Source: Paenibacillus amylolyticus (lineage in GTDB: Bacteria > Bacillota > Bacilli > Paenibacillales > Paenibacillaceae). Taken from it: a stretch of 64,000 nt of DNA. A program made the position numbers and the translations under genes. The stretch is from the NCBI RefSeq assembly GCF_003719335.1, contig NZ_RIAS01000016.1, forward strand, positions 1 through 64,000, written 5' to 3'. Shown piece by piece: positions 9,138-17,512 of the stretch (positions are counted from its first letter, which is position 1; each line of letters starts with the position of its first letter). The notes under the pieces were generated by a model. The model was not told the DNA's origin. It worked only from the letters and a program-made list of their open reading frames with translations, and made no database searches.

Positions 9138-9587
9138 TTGGAAAACAACGTAAGAGAGATGTTTCAGATCATGACACGACGTTTTGGATTATTGGATAAA
9201 AACTGTTGCACCGCAGGAGGGCTGGATATTTCGCTTGTTCAAAGTCATATCATTTATGAAATTGATCGTAAGCATAATCCATCCATTCAACAAGTGGCAG
9301 ATGCACTATCCATTGACATCACGACGTTTAGCCGCCAGGTTCAAAGTCTCGTTAAGCTGGGTTTGGTTCAAAAAACGCCCTTACCTGAAGATCGACGGAT
9401 TTACATATTGTCCTTGACTACACAAGGTAAGTTTGTTGCTACGGTCATTGATGAGCAGATGAATGATTATTTAAAAGAAGTCTTTTCGCATATGTCTGAG
9501 TTTGAACGGGATATGGTCATCAACGCCGTCAAACTACTAAACGAAAGTATGGCGAAATCCAGCGTATGCTGTACACCACTGGGATAA
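9138..9587 (+). CDS. MarR-family transcriptional regulator
   Basis: Winged-helix MarR regulator, 149 aa. The recognition region ALSIDITTFSRQVQSLVKLGLV and the wing PLPEDRRIYILSLT are typical. Two cysteine pairs are unusual: KNCC near residue 23 and VCC near the C-terminus. They could bind a thiophilic metalloid such as As(III) or an organoarsenical (inference). The start is TTG 9138 preceded by AGAGGTGAGG. Operators upstream of itself and of the next gene share the TTGCA-TGCAA dyad, so autoregulation and control of the flavoprotein are likely. Confidence 0.82.
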   Translation: MENNVREMFQIMTRRFGLLDKNCCTAGGLDISLVQSHIIYEIDRKHNPSIQQVADALSIDITTFSRQVQSLVKLGLVQKTPLPEDRRIYILSLTTQGKFVATVIDEQMNDYLKEVFSHMSEFERDMVINAVKLLNESMAKSSVCCTPLG

Positions 9588-9612
9588 TACTTATCCCATT
9601 TATTTAATATAA

Positions 9613-9628
9613 TACTTGCAAAGTGCAA
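9613..9628 (-). promoter_or_regulatory. Putative MarR operator 2
   Basis: TACTTGCAAAGTGCAA is the reverse complement of TTGCACTTTGCAAGTA, one base different from operator 1 (9089-9104). It lies 24 bp before the flavoprotein start, where a bound repressor would block transcription. Confidence 0.65.
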
Positions 9629-9651
9629 CTAATTATATGGAGGAAACTAAG

Positions 9652-11064
9652 ATGATTAAACATATCCCTGTGCACCAAGTGAGCTGCTGCGAAGCACTAG
9701 TACAAGAGAAGGGCAAAATACCTGTTGCAATCATTGGAGCTGGACCGGTTGGTCTTGCGGCAGCAGCACAACTCATTTTAAAAGGTGAGCCTTTTATGTT
9801 GTTTGAAGCTGGAGATGAAGTAGGGGCAAACATTCGAAAATGGGAACATGTACGACTGTTCTCGCCATGGCAGTATAACATCGATAAAGCTGCTAAAGAG
9901 TTGCTACTAAAGTCGAATTGGGTTGCTCCACAAAACGAAACGATCCCAACGGGTAAGGATATTATTGAGCATTATCTAAAACCTTTGGCTGCTCTACCTG
10001 AATTAAGTCAAAATGTGCATTTGAATACGAAAGTTACTGCGATCAGTCGAAAAGGGTTAAGTAAAGTGAAAACAAATGGGCGTGAGAAACTACCGTTTGT
10101 ACTTCATGTTGAACAAAATGGATCTTCGTTTATTTATGAGGCGCGGGCTGTTATCGATGCTTCTGGGACATGGTCCAATCCTAACCCGCTTCGTTCAGAC
10201 GGTATATTTTCAGAAGAGGAAAAAGCGCTTAAAAGTCACATTTCATACGGTATCCCTGCTGTATTAGGAAAAGAGAAAAATCGATTTAGCGGCAAGAATG
10301 TACTTGTTGTAGGAAGCGGACATTCTGCAATCAACACGTTACTCGAACTTGCCGAGCTACAAAAAGAAGAGTCGAGAACTGAAATCGTTTGGGCTATTCG
10401 CAAGGCAAATATTGAGGATGTTTATGGCGGACGCGAATTAGATGGGCTTCAGGCAAGGGGAGAACTGGGTACTCGTATTCAAAAAGTGGTTGAATCCGGT
10501 ACCGTAAAGGTCCTGACAGCATTTCATATTGAGAAGCTTCAAAAACAAGGTGAACAAATCCAGGTTTCCGGAACTATTAAAGATGAACAAGTGGTTATTA
10601 ATCACATCGATGAAATTGTAGGTAACACAGGTTCTCGCCCTGACTTATCGATGGTGCGAGAAATACGGGTATTAACGGACCCAAGCTTAGAATGTGTTTA
10701 TGAACTTGCACCATTAATTGACCCCAATGTACACAGCTGCGGTACAGTTCGACCACATGGCGAAAAAGAACTACGCCAACCTGAAAAGGACTTTTATATC
10801 GTAGGTGCCAAAAGCTATGGAAGAGCGCCAACCTTCCTTATGGCAACGGGATATGAGCAAGTCAGATCCATTGTAGCAGCACTAGTGGGAGATATGGATT
10901 CAGCGCAAAAAGTAGAATTAGAACTATCGGAGACGGGGGTTTGTAGTCTTGGAGCTAGTGGTACGGACAACTGCTGTGAACCGGTTCAAGTGAAAGAAAC
11001 ATCTTCGGATTGTTGCTCACCTTCAAAAACGGAAAAGGCAGGATCAAATTCTTGCTGCGGTTAA
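9652..11064 (+). CDS. FAD/NAD(P)-dependent flavoprotein with Cys-pair tail
   Basis: Two-dinucleotide-binding-domain flavoprotein, about 470 aa. The FAD-binding Rossmann motif VAIIGAGPVGLAAAA is near residues 22-36 and the NAD(P) motif VLVVGSGHSAINTL near residue 218. The start at 9652 follows TGGAGGAA; an in-frame ATG at 9616 lacks a site and overlaps the operator. VSCCEA lies at the N-terminus and the C-terminal tail carries three more Cys-Cys pairs (NCC, DCC, SCCG), suggesting arsenic binding or transfer. Located between marR and arsO-like genes. Likely an arsenic-related oxidoreductase; the reaction is not established from sequence. Confidence 0.75.
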   Translation: MIKHIPVHQVSCCEALVQEKGKIPVAIIGAGPVGLAAAAQLILKGEPFMLFEAGDEVGANIRKWEHVRLFSPWQYNIDKAAKELLLKSNWVAPQNETIPTGKDIIEHYLKPLAALPELSQNVHLNTKVTAISRKGLSKVKTNGREKLPFVLHVEQNGSSFIYEARAVIDASGTWSNPNPLRSDGIFSEEEKALKSHISYGIPAVLGKEKNRFSGKNVLVVGSGHSAINTLLELAELQKEESRTEIVWAIRKANIEDVYGGRELDGLQARGELGTRIQKVVESGTVKVLTAFHIEKLQKQGEQIQVSGTIKDEQVVINHIDEIVGNTGSRPDLSMVREIRVLTDPSLECVYELAPLIDPNVHSCGTVRPHGEKELRQPEKDFYIVGAKSYGRAPTFLMATGYEQVRSIVAALVGDMDSAQKVELELSETGVCSLGASGTDNCCEPVQVKETSSDCCSPSKTEKAGSNSCCG

Positions 11065-11076
11065 ATCAAGAATCAG

Positions 11077-11113
11077 AGCTACTGCATCCGAATCGTGATG
11101 CAGTAGCTTTTTA
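11077..11113 (+). terminator. Intrinsic terminator
   Basis: AGCTACTGCATC / GATGCAGTAGCT forms a 12-bp perfect stem followed by a T stretch. It ends the marR-controlled transcript before the next flavoprotein gene. Confidence 0.85.
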
Positions 11114-11130
11114 TAGAAGGAGGGAGAAAA

Positions 11131-12168
11131 TTGAAAAACATGATTTATGATTGCATCGTTATTGGTGGTGGTCAATCTGGTTTGGCAGCAGCCTATTACT
11201 TACAGGAAGCTAATCGGAACTTTATCATCCTTGAAAAAAGTGAAGAGCATCTAGGATCATGGGCAAATTACTATGATAGCTTAACGTTGTTCTCGCCTGC
11301 ACCGTATTCCTCATTGCCAGGACTCCGATTTCCAGGCGATACAAATGTTTATCCACACAGAAATGAGGTTGTTCAATACTTAAAGTCTTATGCAGCTACA
11401 TACAATTTTCCAATACACTCAGGGCAAGATGTAATCAGAGTGGATAAGGAAAGTAATATCTATACAGTCCACACCTCAAGCGGAGAACAGTTTCGTACAC
11501 GGTCCATCATTTGTGCAAGCGGGGCATTCGTAAATCCTCATATTCCAGACATTCCTGGCATGCATCAATTTAAGGGGGAAATGCTTCATGCTAAGGACTA
11601 CCGAAATGAGAAAGAGTTTAAAAACAAACGGATCATTGTTGTGGGAGGTGGCAATTCGGCGGTACAAATAGCGGTTGAACTTGCTCGGACGGCGCATGTA
11701 ACGATTGCATCCAGAAGCCCGATCAAATTCAAGCCGCAGGTCATTGCAGGGAAAGATATTCACTTTTGGCTAACTATACTTAGGCTTGATCAATCCAATT
11801 GGGGCAAACGATTATTGCAAAAAAGCAGTGACGGTGTCCTTGATACCGGTATATATAAAAATGCTATTGATCGAGGTAAGCCGGATGCCAAACTGATGTT
11901 TAAAGCTTTTACGGAAAATGGGGTAGTGTGGGTAGATGAGACTCGTGAGAATGTGGATACCGTTATTTTTGCCACAGGGTATATTCCGAATTTCGAATAT
12001 CTTAGTGGATTGAACATTCTTGACTCATCAGGTGTACCTTTAAAACAAAGCGATGAAAGAATTCATTTTGTAGGTATACCGTGGCAGACCTCATTTGCTT
12101 CGGCGACGATTCGAGGCTCAGGGAAAGATGCGAAAAAAGTTGTACAATCGCTTGTGAAAAGAATGTGA
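11131..12168 (+). CDS. arsO: ArsO-like flavin-dependent monooxygenase
   Basis: Flavin-containing monooxygenase-like protein, 345 aa, of the type annotated ArsO in arsenic gene clusters. FAD motif CIVIGGGQSGLAAAYYL is at residues 8-24 and a second Rossmann motif IIVVGGGNSAVQIAVEL near residue 170. The start is TTG 11131 with AAGGAGGG at ideal spacing; the ATG at 11140 is too far from it. The gene sits between a terminator and a small hypothetical gene, so it may have its own promoter in 11114-11130 or rely on read-through. Substrate unknown; the ars context is the main argument for the symbol. Confidence 0.65.
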   Translation: MKNMIYDCIVIGGGQSGLAAAYYLQEANRNFIILEKSEEHLGSWANYYDSLTLFSPAPYSSLPGLRFPGDTNVYPHRNEVVQYLKSYAATYNFPIHSGQDVIRVDKESNIYTVHTSSGEQFRTRSIICASGAFVNPHIPDIPGMHQFKGEMLHAKDYRNEKEFKNKRIIVVGGGNSAVQIAVELARTAHVTIASRSPIKFKPQVIAGKDIHFWLTILRLDQSNWGKRLLQKSSDGVLDTGIYKNAIDRGKPDAKLMFKAFTENGVVWVDETRENVDTVIFATGYIPNFEYLSGLNILDSSGVPLKQSDERIHFVGIPWQTSFASATIRGSGKDAKKVVQSLVKRM

Positions 12169-12227
12169 GCTGTCGATTCTTAGAAGGATGTTATAATTAG
12201 TTTATAACTATTCTTGAGGTGACTATA

Positions 12228-12410
12228 ATGAAGGGCACACTTTTGTATACCGCAGATGCAATCTTAGAGCAATGGCATGTAAAGGTGTATCAGCATAATG
12301 AATTATTAGATCAAGGTGGAGTCATTGCGTATCAAACGAAAGATATAGTTAAGATGAAAGCTGGTCATTATTTTATGAAGTCAAAATGTGAATTTTTAGT
12401 TCGAGAGTAA
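12228..12410 (+). CDS. Small hypothetical protein (60 aa)
   Basis: Unrecognised 60-aa soluble protein with an aromatic and charged composition (MKGTLLYTADAILEQW, VKVYQHNELLDQGGV). Start ATG 12228 lies 8 bases after GAGGTG. A strong terminator follows, so it is a separate small transcription unit between arsO and arsR. No function can be assigned. Confidence 0.55.
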   Translation: MKGTLLYTADAILEQWHVKVYQHNELLDQGGVIAYQTKDIVKMKAGHYFMKSKCEFLVRE

Positions 12411-12439
12411 AGTCGGTAATCTTTATTGCCGACTTTTTT
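12410..12439 (+). terminator. Intrinsic terminator
   Basis: AAGTCGGTAA / TTGCCGACTT forms a stem of about 10 bp followed by T6. It isolates the ars operon from upstream transcription. Confidence 0.85.
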
Positions 12440-12473
12440 GGTGCACTAAATCTCCTTATATTCGTTATTTCTT

Positions 12474-12501
12474 ATATAAGTGATTTATTATATACTTATA
12501 T
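12474..12501 (+). promoter_or_regulatory. Putative ArsR operator
   Basis: Perfect inverted half-sites ATATAAGT and ACTTATAT are separated by 12 bases, 43 bp before arsR. Position and symmetry fit an ArsR-type operator overlapping the ars promoter. Confidence 0.65.
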
Positions 12502-12544
12502 CATTAAATGAAGCTGACAAGAATAATCACAGGGGGGTGTACGT

Positions 12545-12874
12545 ATGGAGCAAAGCATTCAGGAAATGGCTGAGGCGTATAAGTTATTAGCTGATAAAAC
12601 TCGTTTGACCATCATTGCGCTACTTCAGGAACAGGAACTTTGTGTATGTGATATCACAGACATTATTGGCATGTCACAACCAAACGCCAGTCAGCATCTT
12701 CGAAAACTAAAGGCAGCCGGTCTCCTTAATGAGAAGAAAAAAGGACAGTGGGTGTACTACTCTCTGAATCCAGATGCAGAGGCATATGTTCAGTGTGTGT
12801 ATCCGTATCTGCCATCCATGAAAGATAAAATAGCAGGATTGAAAAACTGCTGCGGTCCTCAGGAGGAAGCATGA
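12545..12874 (+). CDS. arsR: ArsR-family arsenite-responsive repressor
   Basis: 109-aa winged-helix ArsR/SmtB repressor. The metal-binding motif ELCVCD is near residues 31-36, directly before the recognition helix SQPNASQHLRKL. A C-terminal Cys pair (NCCG) adds possible thiol ligands. ATG 12545 follows AGGGGGG. Its last codons overlap the arsB start by four bases (ATGA), so the two are co-translated. It should repress the arsR-arsB-arsC-phosphatase operon until As(III) or Sb(III) binds. Confidence 0.9.
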   Translation: MEQSIQEMAEAYKLLADKTRLTIIALLQEQELCVCDITDIIGMSQPNASQHLRKLKAAGLLNEKKKGQWVYYSLNPDAEAYVQCVYPYLPSMKDKIAGLKNCCGPQEEA

Positions 12875-14307
12875 CCATTATCGCGATTTTAATCTTTTTG
12901 CTGACACTGACTTTTGTGATCTGGCAACCCAAGGGACTTAATATTGGATGGTCAGCGTCAGCTGGAGCTGTCCTTGCTCTTCTTTTTGGAGTTGTGAGTC
13001 TATCCGATGTAGGTACGGTCACAGGAATTGTATGGAACGCCACGCTTGCTTTCGTAGCTATTATCTTAATTTCGCTAATCTTAGATGAAATCGGATTTTT
13101 TGAATGGGCTGCACTGCACATGGCAAGGCTGGCAAGAGGTAATGGCAAGCTGATGTTCGTTTATGTGGTGCTGCTTGGAGCAGCAGTGGCAGCGTTCTTT
13201 GCAAATGACGGTGCCGCACTGATATTAACACCCATTGTGCTTGCCATGGTCCGAGCGCTCAAATTTGATCAAAAGATGATTTTACCTTTTATCATCGCAA
13301 GTGGTTTTATTGCAGATACAACTTCACTTCCGCTCGTCGTTAGTAACCTCGTCAATATCGTTTCTGCGGATTACTTCGGTATTGGTTTTGTGGAGTATGC
13401 AAGTCGTATGATTGTTCCGAATTTCTTTTCAATATTAGCGAGTCTTCTGGTCTTATTCTTGTTCTTTAGAAAGAGTATTCCAGGCAACTACGAAGTCAGT
13501 CAGCTCAAAAAACCAGCTGAAGCGATCAAGGACAAGAAACTGTTCAACGTATCTTGGGTGATTTTAGCCGTGCTACTGGTGGCGTACTTGATGAGCGAGT
13601 TCATTCAAGTTCCGGTGTCTGTTATCGCTGGGGTTATAGCCATCTTGTTTATTTTAGCTGCAAGGCGGAGTCACGCTATTCAAACCTGGAAGCTCATTAA
13701 AGGGGCTCCATGGGCAGTCGTGATTTTCTCTATTGGTATGTACGTCGTCGTTTATGGACTGCGAAATGTGGGATTGACGGATGAACTTGGTAAGGTAATT
13801 CAAGCTATTGCCGACCAGGGACTCTACATCTCCACACTTGGCATGGGCTTTCTAGCTGCCGTATTGTCATCGGTTATGAACAATATGCCGACGGTGATGA
13901 TTGATGCGCTTGCTATTGACGGAACCAGCACGGAAGGTGTCATTCGGGAATCGCTGATTTACGCCAATATTATCGGCAGTGACTTGGGTCCCAAAATTAC
14001 ACCGATCGGATCGCTCGCCACACTTTTGTGGCTACATGTACTGTCCCGTAAGGATGTAAAAATCACATGGGGAAGTTATTTCAAAATTGGAATTGTGCTC
14101 ACTATCCCAACGCTCTTTATCACGTTAACAGGACTGTATCTGTGGATATACCTGATCCATTCAACAAATATAAACGTTTGGTTAATAATTGCCGTAATGA
14201 CAGTAGCATTGGTTGTTATTGCTATGGTCATAAAAACGTTGGCTAATTCAAAAATGAGGGAAGCCAAAATACAAGTAAACCATATCAAGGATAAAGGAGA
14301 TCAATAA
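12871..14307 (+). CDS. arsB: Arsenite efflux permease ArsB
   Basis: Arsenical pump membrane protein of the ArsB (ion transporter) family, 478 aa with about 11-12 membrane segments. Family signatures include the FFANDGAALILTPIVLAM segment near residue 110 and the repeated-fold counterpart SSVMNNMPTVMIDAL near residue 335. It expels As(OH)3 across the cytoplasmic membrane. It overlaps arsR by 4 bp, and arsC begins 2 bp after its stop. No arsA ATPase gene is present, so efflux would be driven by membrane potential. Confidence 0.93.
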   Translation: MTIIAILIFLLTLTFVIWQPKGLNIGWSASAGAVLALLFGVVSLSDVGTVTGIVWNATLAFVAIILISLILDEIGFFEWAALHMARLARGNGKLMFVYVVLLGAAVAAFFANDGAALILTPIVLAMVRALKFDQKMILPFIIASGFIADTTSLPLVVSNLVNIVSADYFGIGFVEYASRMIVPNFFSILASLLVLFLFFRKSIPGNYEVSQLKKPAEAIKDKKLFNVSWVILAVLLVAYLMSEFIQVPVSVIAGVIAILFILAARRSHAIQTWKLIKGAPWAVVIFSIGMYVVVYGLRNVGLTDELGKVIQAIADQGLYISTLGMGFLAAVLSSVMNNMPTVMIDALAIDGTSTEGVIRESLIYANIIGSDLGPKITPIGSLATLLWLHVLSRKDVKITWGSYFKIGIVLTIPTLFITLTGLYLWIYLIHSTNINVWLIIAVMTVALVVIAMVIKTLANSKMREAKIQVNHIKDKGDQ

Positions 14308-14309
14308 TC

Positions 14310-14735
14310 ATGAACAACAAACCACTTGTTTACTTTTTGTGTACAGGAAACTCTTGCAGAAGCCAAATCGCCGATGGATTTTTAAAGGCACTTGGTAGTG
14401 ACAAATATGAGGTGAGAAGTGCTGGATTAGAGGCGCATGGCTTAAATCCTCGTGCTGTTCAAACGATGAAAGAAGCTGGAATCGATATTTCGAATCATAC
14501 ATCGGATGTGATTGATCCTGAGATTTTAAAACAAGCAGACTACATCATCACGCTTTGTGGTCATGCTAACGATAATTGTCCCGTTGTACGTAATGACAAA
14601 GCTGAAAGATGGCACTGGGGCTTCGATGATCCAGCCAAGGCGACAGGTACAGAGGAAGAAATCACAGCTACATTCGCTGAGGTTCGTGATTCAATTAAAG
14701 CTCGTATCGAGCAATTCTTGAAAGAAGATAAGTAA
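14310..14735 (+). CDS. arsC: Arsenate reductase, thioredoxin-coupled ArsC
   Basis: Low-molecular-weight-phosphatase-fold arsenate reductase, 141 aa. The P-loop CTGNSCRS (Cys11) is at residues 11-18, and the redox cysteines lie in ITLCGHANDNCP (near 83 and 90). These three cysteines define the thioredoxin-dependent class found in Bacillus. It reduces As(V) to As(III) for export by ArsB. It is tightly packed in the operon; the ribosome binding site GGAGAT lies in the arsB tail. Confidence 0.95.
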   Translation: MNNKPLVYFLCTGNSCRSQIADGFLKALGSDKYEVRSAGLEAHGLNPRAVQTMKEAGIDISNHTSDVIDPEILKQADYIITLCGHANDNCPVVRNDKAERWHWGFDDPAKATGTEEEITATFAEVRDSIKARIEQFLKEDK

Positions 14736-14736
14736 A

Positions 14737-15213
14737 ATGGATTACGCCGAAAAGAAATACCATGCACTTATCGCTGAACGAGTTTTTATGGGCGGAGCTG
14801 CTGACGTAAAGGCAATGGTTCTTAACGAAGGTATAGAAGTCGTGGTGGATCTTCGAGAAGAAGCAACAGAGTGCGCGTATCCAACAGATCATGTGAAGTG
14901 GGTAAAGGTTCCGCTTGATGACGATACGAAAGAACATGAAGCCGAGCTTTTCAAACAAGCCATTCATGAGGTTGTTGGAGCATATAATGCTGGCAAGAAG
15001 GTCGCCTTTCATTGTGGTGGAGGCAAGGGTAGAACGGGAACTGTTGCAGCTGGCACTCTGTTAGAGCTAGGGTTAGCCAATACAATAGAGGATGCTGAAC
15101 TGAAGGCAAAAGGCATTAGAAGTATCATTAATATTAAGCCAATTCAAAAGGAATTATTAAATGAAATATTCTTAAATAAGGCTTTTAATCGTTACGCTAA
15201 CGGGAAGCAATAG
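14737..15213 (+). CDS. Dual-specificity / protein tyrosine phosphatase-like protein
   Basis: 158-aa cysteine phosphatase. The catalytic loop HCGGGKGRT (His-Cys-x5-Arg) is at about residues 91-99, and the general-acid region may be VPLDDDTKEH. It begins one base after arsC and ends with the operon terminator, so it is part of the ars operon. Phosphatase-fold proteins can handle arsenate as a phosphate analogue, but whether this one has an arsenic role is inference; it could also be a generic tyrosine phosphatase carried along. Confidence 0.78.
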   Translation: MDYAEKKYHALIAERVFMGGAADVKAMVLNEGIEVVVDLREEATECAYPTDHVKWVKVPLDDDTKEHEAELFKQAIHEVVGAYNAGKKVAFHCGGGKGRTGTVAAGTLLELGLANTIEDAELKAKGIRSIINIKPIQKELLNEIFLNKAFNRYANGKQ

Positions 15214-15228
15214 CATAATAAAACTAAG

Positions 15229-15264
15229 AAAGCAGCTGATCAATGTGATCGGCTGCTTTTCTTC
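15229..15264 (+). terminator. Terminator of ars operon
   Basis: AAGCAGCTGATC / GATCGGCTGCTT forms a 12-bp stem with one G-T pair followed by TTTTC. It ends arsR-arsB-arsC-phosphatase transcription. Confidence 0.85.
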
Positions 15265-15427
15265 AACTAACGCCAGCGATTGTCAGGATTGAGTAGGCTG
15301 GCAACTGCAGGACCAATGTCGTCAGGTACAACCACACGATGACCAATGGTGTAAAGGTGAATAAACAAATATTACTAGTAAGATAGCGTTGTGCAACTGA
15401 TTATATTATGATCATAGGAGGAAATAA

Positions 15428-16136
15428 ATTACAACTTGGTATGTAGAACAAACACTGGCAATTAAACTAGTCCGTTCTTCAGAAAGGATTGAATATGAAA
15501 CCATTTATTTACTGGATTACCAAAGAAAACCTTACATTGAGAGAATACGTAGTTATGTGAAAATATATAAAGAACGCTTGGCTACACATAGTTCAATAAT
15601 ATAGAAGAAGAGTCGGAGCAAGAAACTAAAAAATATTGTTCGGAAATAGGTTCCTATTTCAATCCAGATCGAGATGATCCTGCTGATTTTGCGGAGAGGG
15701 CTCGCGACTTCGGTTTTGATTACTGGCAAACCTTAAATCTGATGAAGTACAACACCTATATGATGACTTTAGCCACACTATATCAGGTATGGGAGCAGCA
15801 AGTTCGAGAATTATCTTTTGAGGAAATTACTCGACATCATCATTTTGTAGATAAAAAAGGTATGAAGCTGGAATTCAAAAATTTTTGTACCACATTTGGA
15901 GAAATAAAAAACCTTTTTTTGAACAGCGATTGGCAACCGACTTCTGTAACATCCTGGGATACAATTAACGAGCTCCAATTAGTTCAAAATGTGATTAAAC
16001 ATGGGGATGGGGCCGCGGCTGATCAGTTAAAAAGTATTCAACCTGGTTATTTTAAAGAAGTTAATGGGACGTTGATTATGGATCTATATAATAGCACGCT
16101 CAATGAAATTGCCTTATCCATCCCTAATACGGCAAT
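15428..16136 (+). pseudogene. Transposon target gene, 5' part (interrupted)
   Basis: Unrecognised gene of about 260 codons split by the transposon. The first part (15428-15601, TWYVEQTLAIKLVRSSERIE, with AGGAGG 6 bp before an ATT codon) and the second part (15601 onward, EQETKKYCSEIGSYF) are in different frames, so one base is gained or lost near 15590. The second frame runs to NSTLNEIALSIPNTA at the insertion point. Across one GCAAT it continues into 62082-62162 (IDRYREALVKFWEEIPERHM) without a break. The internal LVQNVIKHGDG segment recalls HEPN-like proteins but the family is unknown. The gene is inactivated by the insertion and perhaps already by the frameshift. Confidence 0.8.
16132..16136. 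repeat. Target-site duplication, left copy
   Basis: GCAAT immediately before terminal TGTCGAG; the identical GCAAT follows the right end at 62079-62083. Five bases is the Tn7-family duplication length. Confidence 0.92.
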
Positions 16137-16294
16137 TGTCGAGGGACAAGAACATGGTCCCATTGAAGTCGCTAATTTAGCGGCTTTTTTATTTTATCGG
16201 TACAAGTTCTTGTCCTTGGCTAGGGACAAGAACTTGTACCGATTGCCGAAAAGGACAACAACATGAGCCGATTACCGATTAGATGCATATCTAA
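16137..16294 (+). repeat. Active left end of the Tn7-like element
   Basis: Terminal TGTCGAG (16137-16143); site 1 GGACAAGAACATGGTCC (16144-16160); a hairpin with T run (about 16167-16190) resembling an intrinsic terminator; inverted sites 2 and 3, GGTACAAGTTCTTGTCC (16199-16215) and GGACAAGAACTTGTACC (16224-16240), exact complements 8 bases apart; a degenerate site 4 (16253-16269); and the closing palindrome-like TTAGAT-GCAT-ATCTAA ending at 16294. The 17-bp sites are the presumed TnsB binding sites. Confidence 0.88.
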
Positions 16295-16432
16295 ATAATG
16301 AGAACATGCACTTAAAACCTCAATCGGAACTTTCAAAATGCAGTTGGACAAGGCGATTCTGGTTGGGGGATCTATCCAAAACGTTAATGTACCCTTGGAT
16401 CATGCCCGTGAATATCCCTTGATCCTAAGTTG

Positions 16433-16460
16433 AGGCGCAAATGAATTTGCGGCTTTTCAT
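16433..16460 (+). terminator. Weak terminator-like hairpin
   Basis: CGCAAAT / ATTTGCG forms a 7-bp stem followed by CTTTT. The region 16295-16608 otherwise shows no gene. Confidence 0.35.
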
Positions 16461-16608
16461 ATCTCAACAATACTAAATGACTTGTTTAGTAATCATTCAA
16501 TCTAGTTACGTAACGCTAACTTTAATGCTCGCACCGACGCTTGTCGTCCGGTATATATTGAAGCATAAGTGTTGTAATATGAAAAAGCCAAGACTTATCT
16601 TGTTGTAT

Positions 16609-17471
16609 ACTCCCCTCATAGTAGACAGTAGAAGAAACAAAACTTTCTACTTCTACTATGGAGAGAAGTATTTCTAATGTCAAACCGAAGTCAGGTGTCT
16701 AATTAAGCGAAGCTACGCGCGGTGAAGCAGTGCCTTGCGTTGGAGTCTGGCCAAACCAGGAAGCCAAGCAATTAAGATGTAGTGCGTATACGATCAGACA
16801 ATGGATATGGAAATATAAAGAAGAGGGCTTGCACGGATAAGTGAAATCGAGAACTTGGCATAATACAAGAACTACATGGTGAAAAGGGATATGCTGTTGC
16901 GGCATTGTGCGCATTACTCCAATGGTCTACCGAAGTGACAGAACTGAAGTATGGAAAGGGGCGTAAAGCGTATTTAAGTGACTTGATTGATGTATAAGAT
17001 AACTCGATTGTTTCATGGGTACTGGGTCATTTCCAACAACAATAAACTCGTGATGGATACGCTGACAAAAGCATACATCAAGAATCCAGATGTGTCCCTA
17101 TGATCCAGAGCGACAGAGGGTTTCGGTACACGTCTCATGAGTATAAAAGCTCCAAGTGAAAGTATGGATTTACAAAGATCATGTCTCGTGTAAGTCGCTG
17201 TTTGGACAACCAGCCAATCGAACGAATTTGGGGTACGTACAAGTCAGAAAAATTATTACCTTACGAAATATGACACCTATGAAGGTCTGTATAGCGCAGT
17301 TCGTCGTTACATGTGTTACTACAACAACTGCCGTTACACAGAAAGTTTGGACGGCCTGTCTCCGGGTGAATACCGCAGAGCAGCATAACAAAATACCTTA
17401 GCACGTCATCCGAGCTAAGGTATCTAACGGACCATTTTTTAGTTTTTTTACTGTCTACTTGACAGGGAGCG
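16609..17471 (+). mobile_element. Decayed IS3-family (IS150-like) insertion sequence
   Basis: Imperfect terminal inverted repeats share GTAGACAGTA: about 16609-16640 and its complement at 17441-17471. Between them, orfB fragments of an IS3 transposase are readable in shifting frames: GHFQQQ/NNNKLVMDTL near 17030, IQSDRGFRYTSHEYK near 17103, MSRVSRCLDNQPIERIWGTY near 17182 (containing the DDE glutamate) and YYNNCRYTESLDGLSPGEYR near 17320. Numerous frameshifts and a length of only about 860 bp show internal deletion, so it is inactive. It sits just inside the transposon's left end. Confidence 0.8.
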
Positions 17472-17512
17472 TTCATTGAGCATGTCGTGATTTTTTCAAT
17501 TAATTTTATAAA

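Noticed and set aside
15428..16136. Insertion downstream of glmS (classical attTn7) or in comM
   Set aside because: The interrupted protein shows no glucosamine-synthase or ComM motifs, and the insertion is inside a coding frame.
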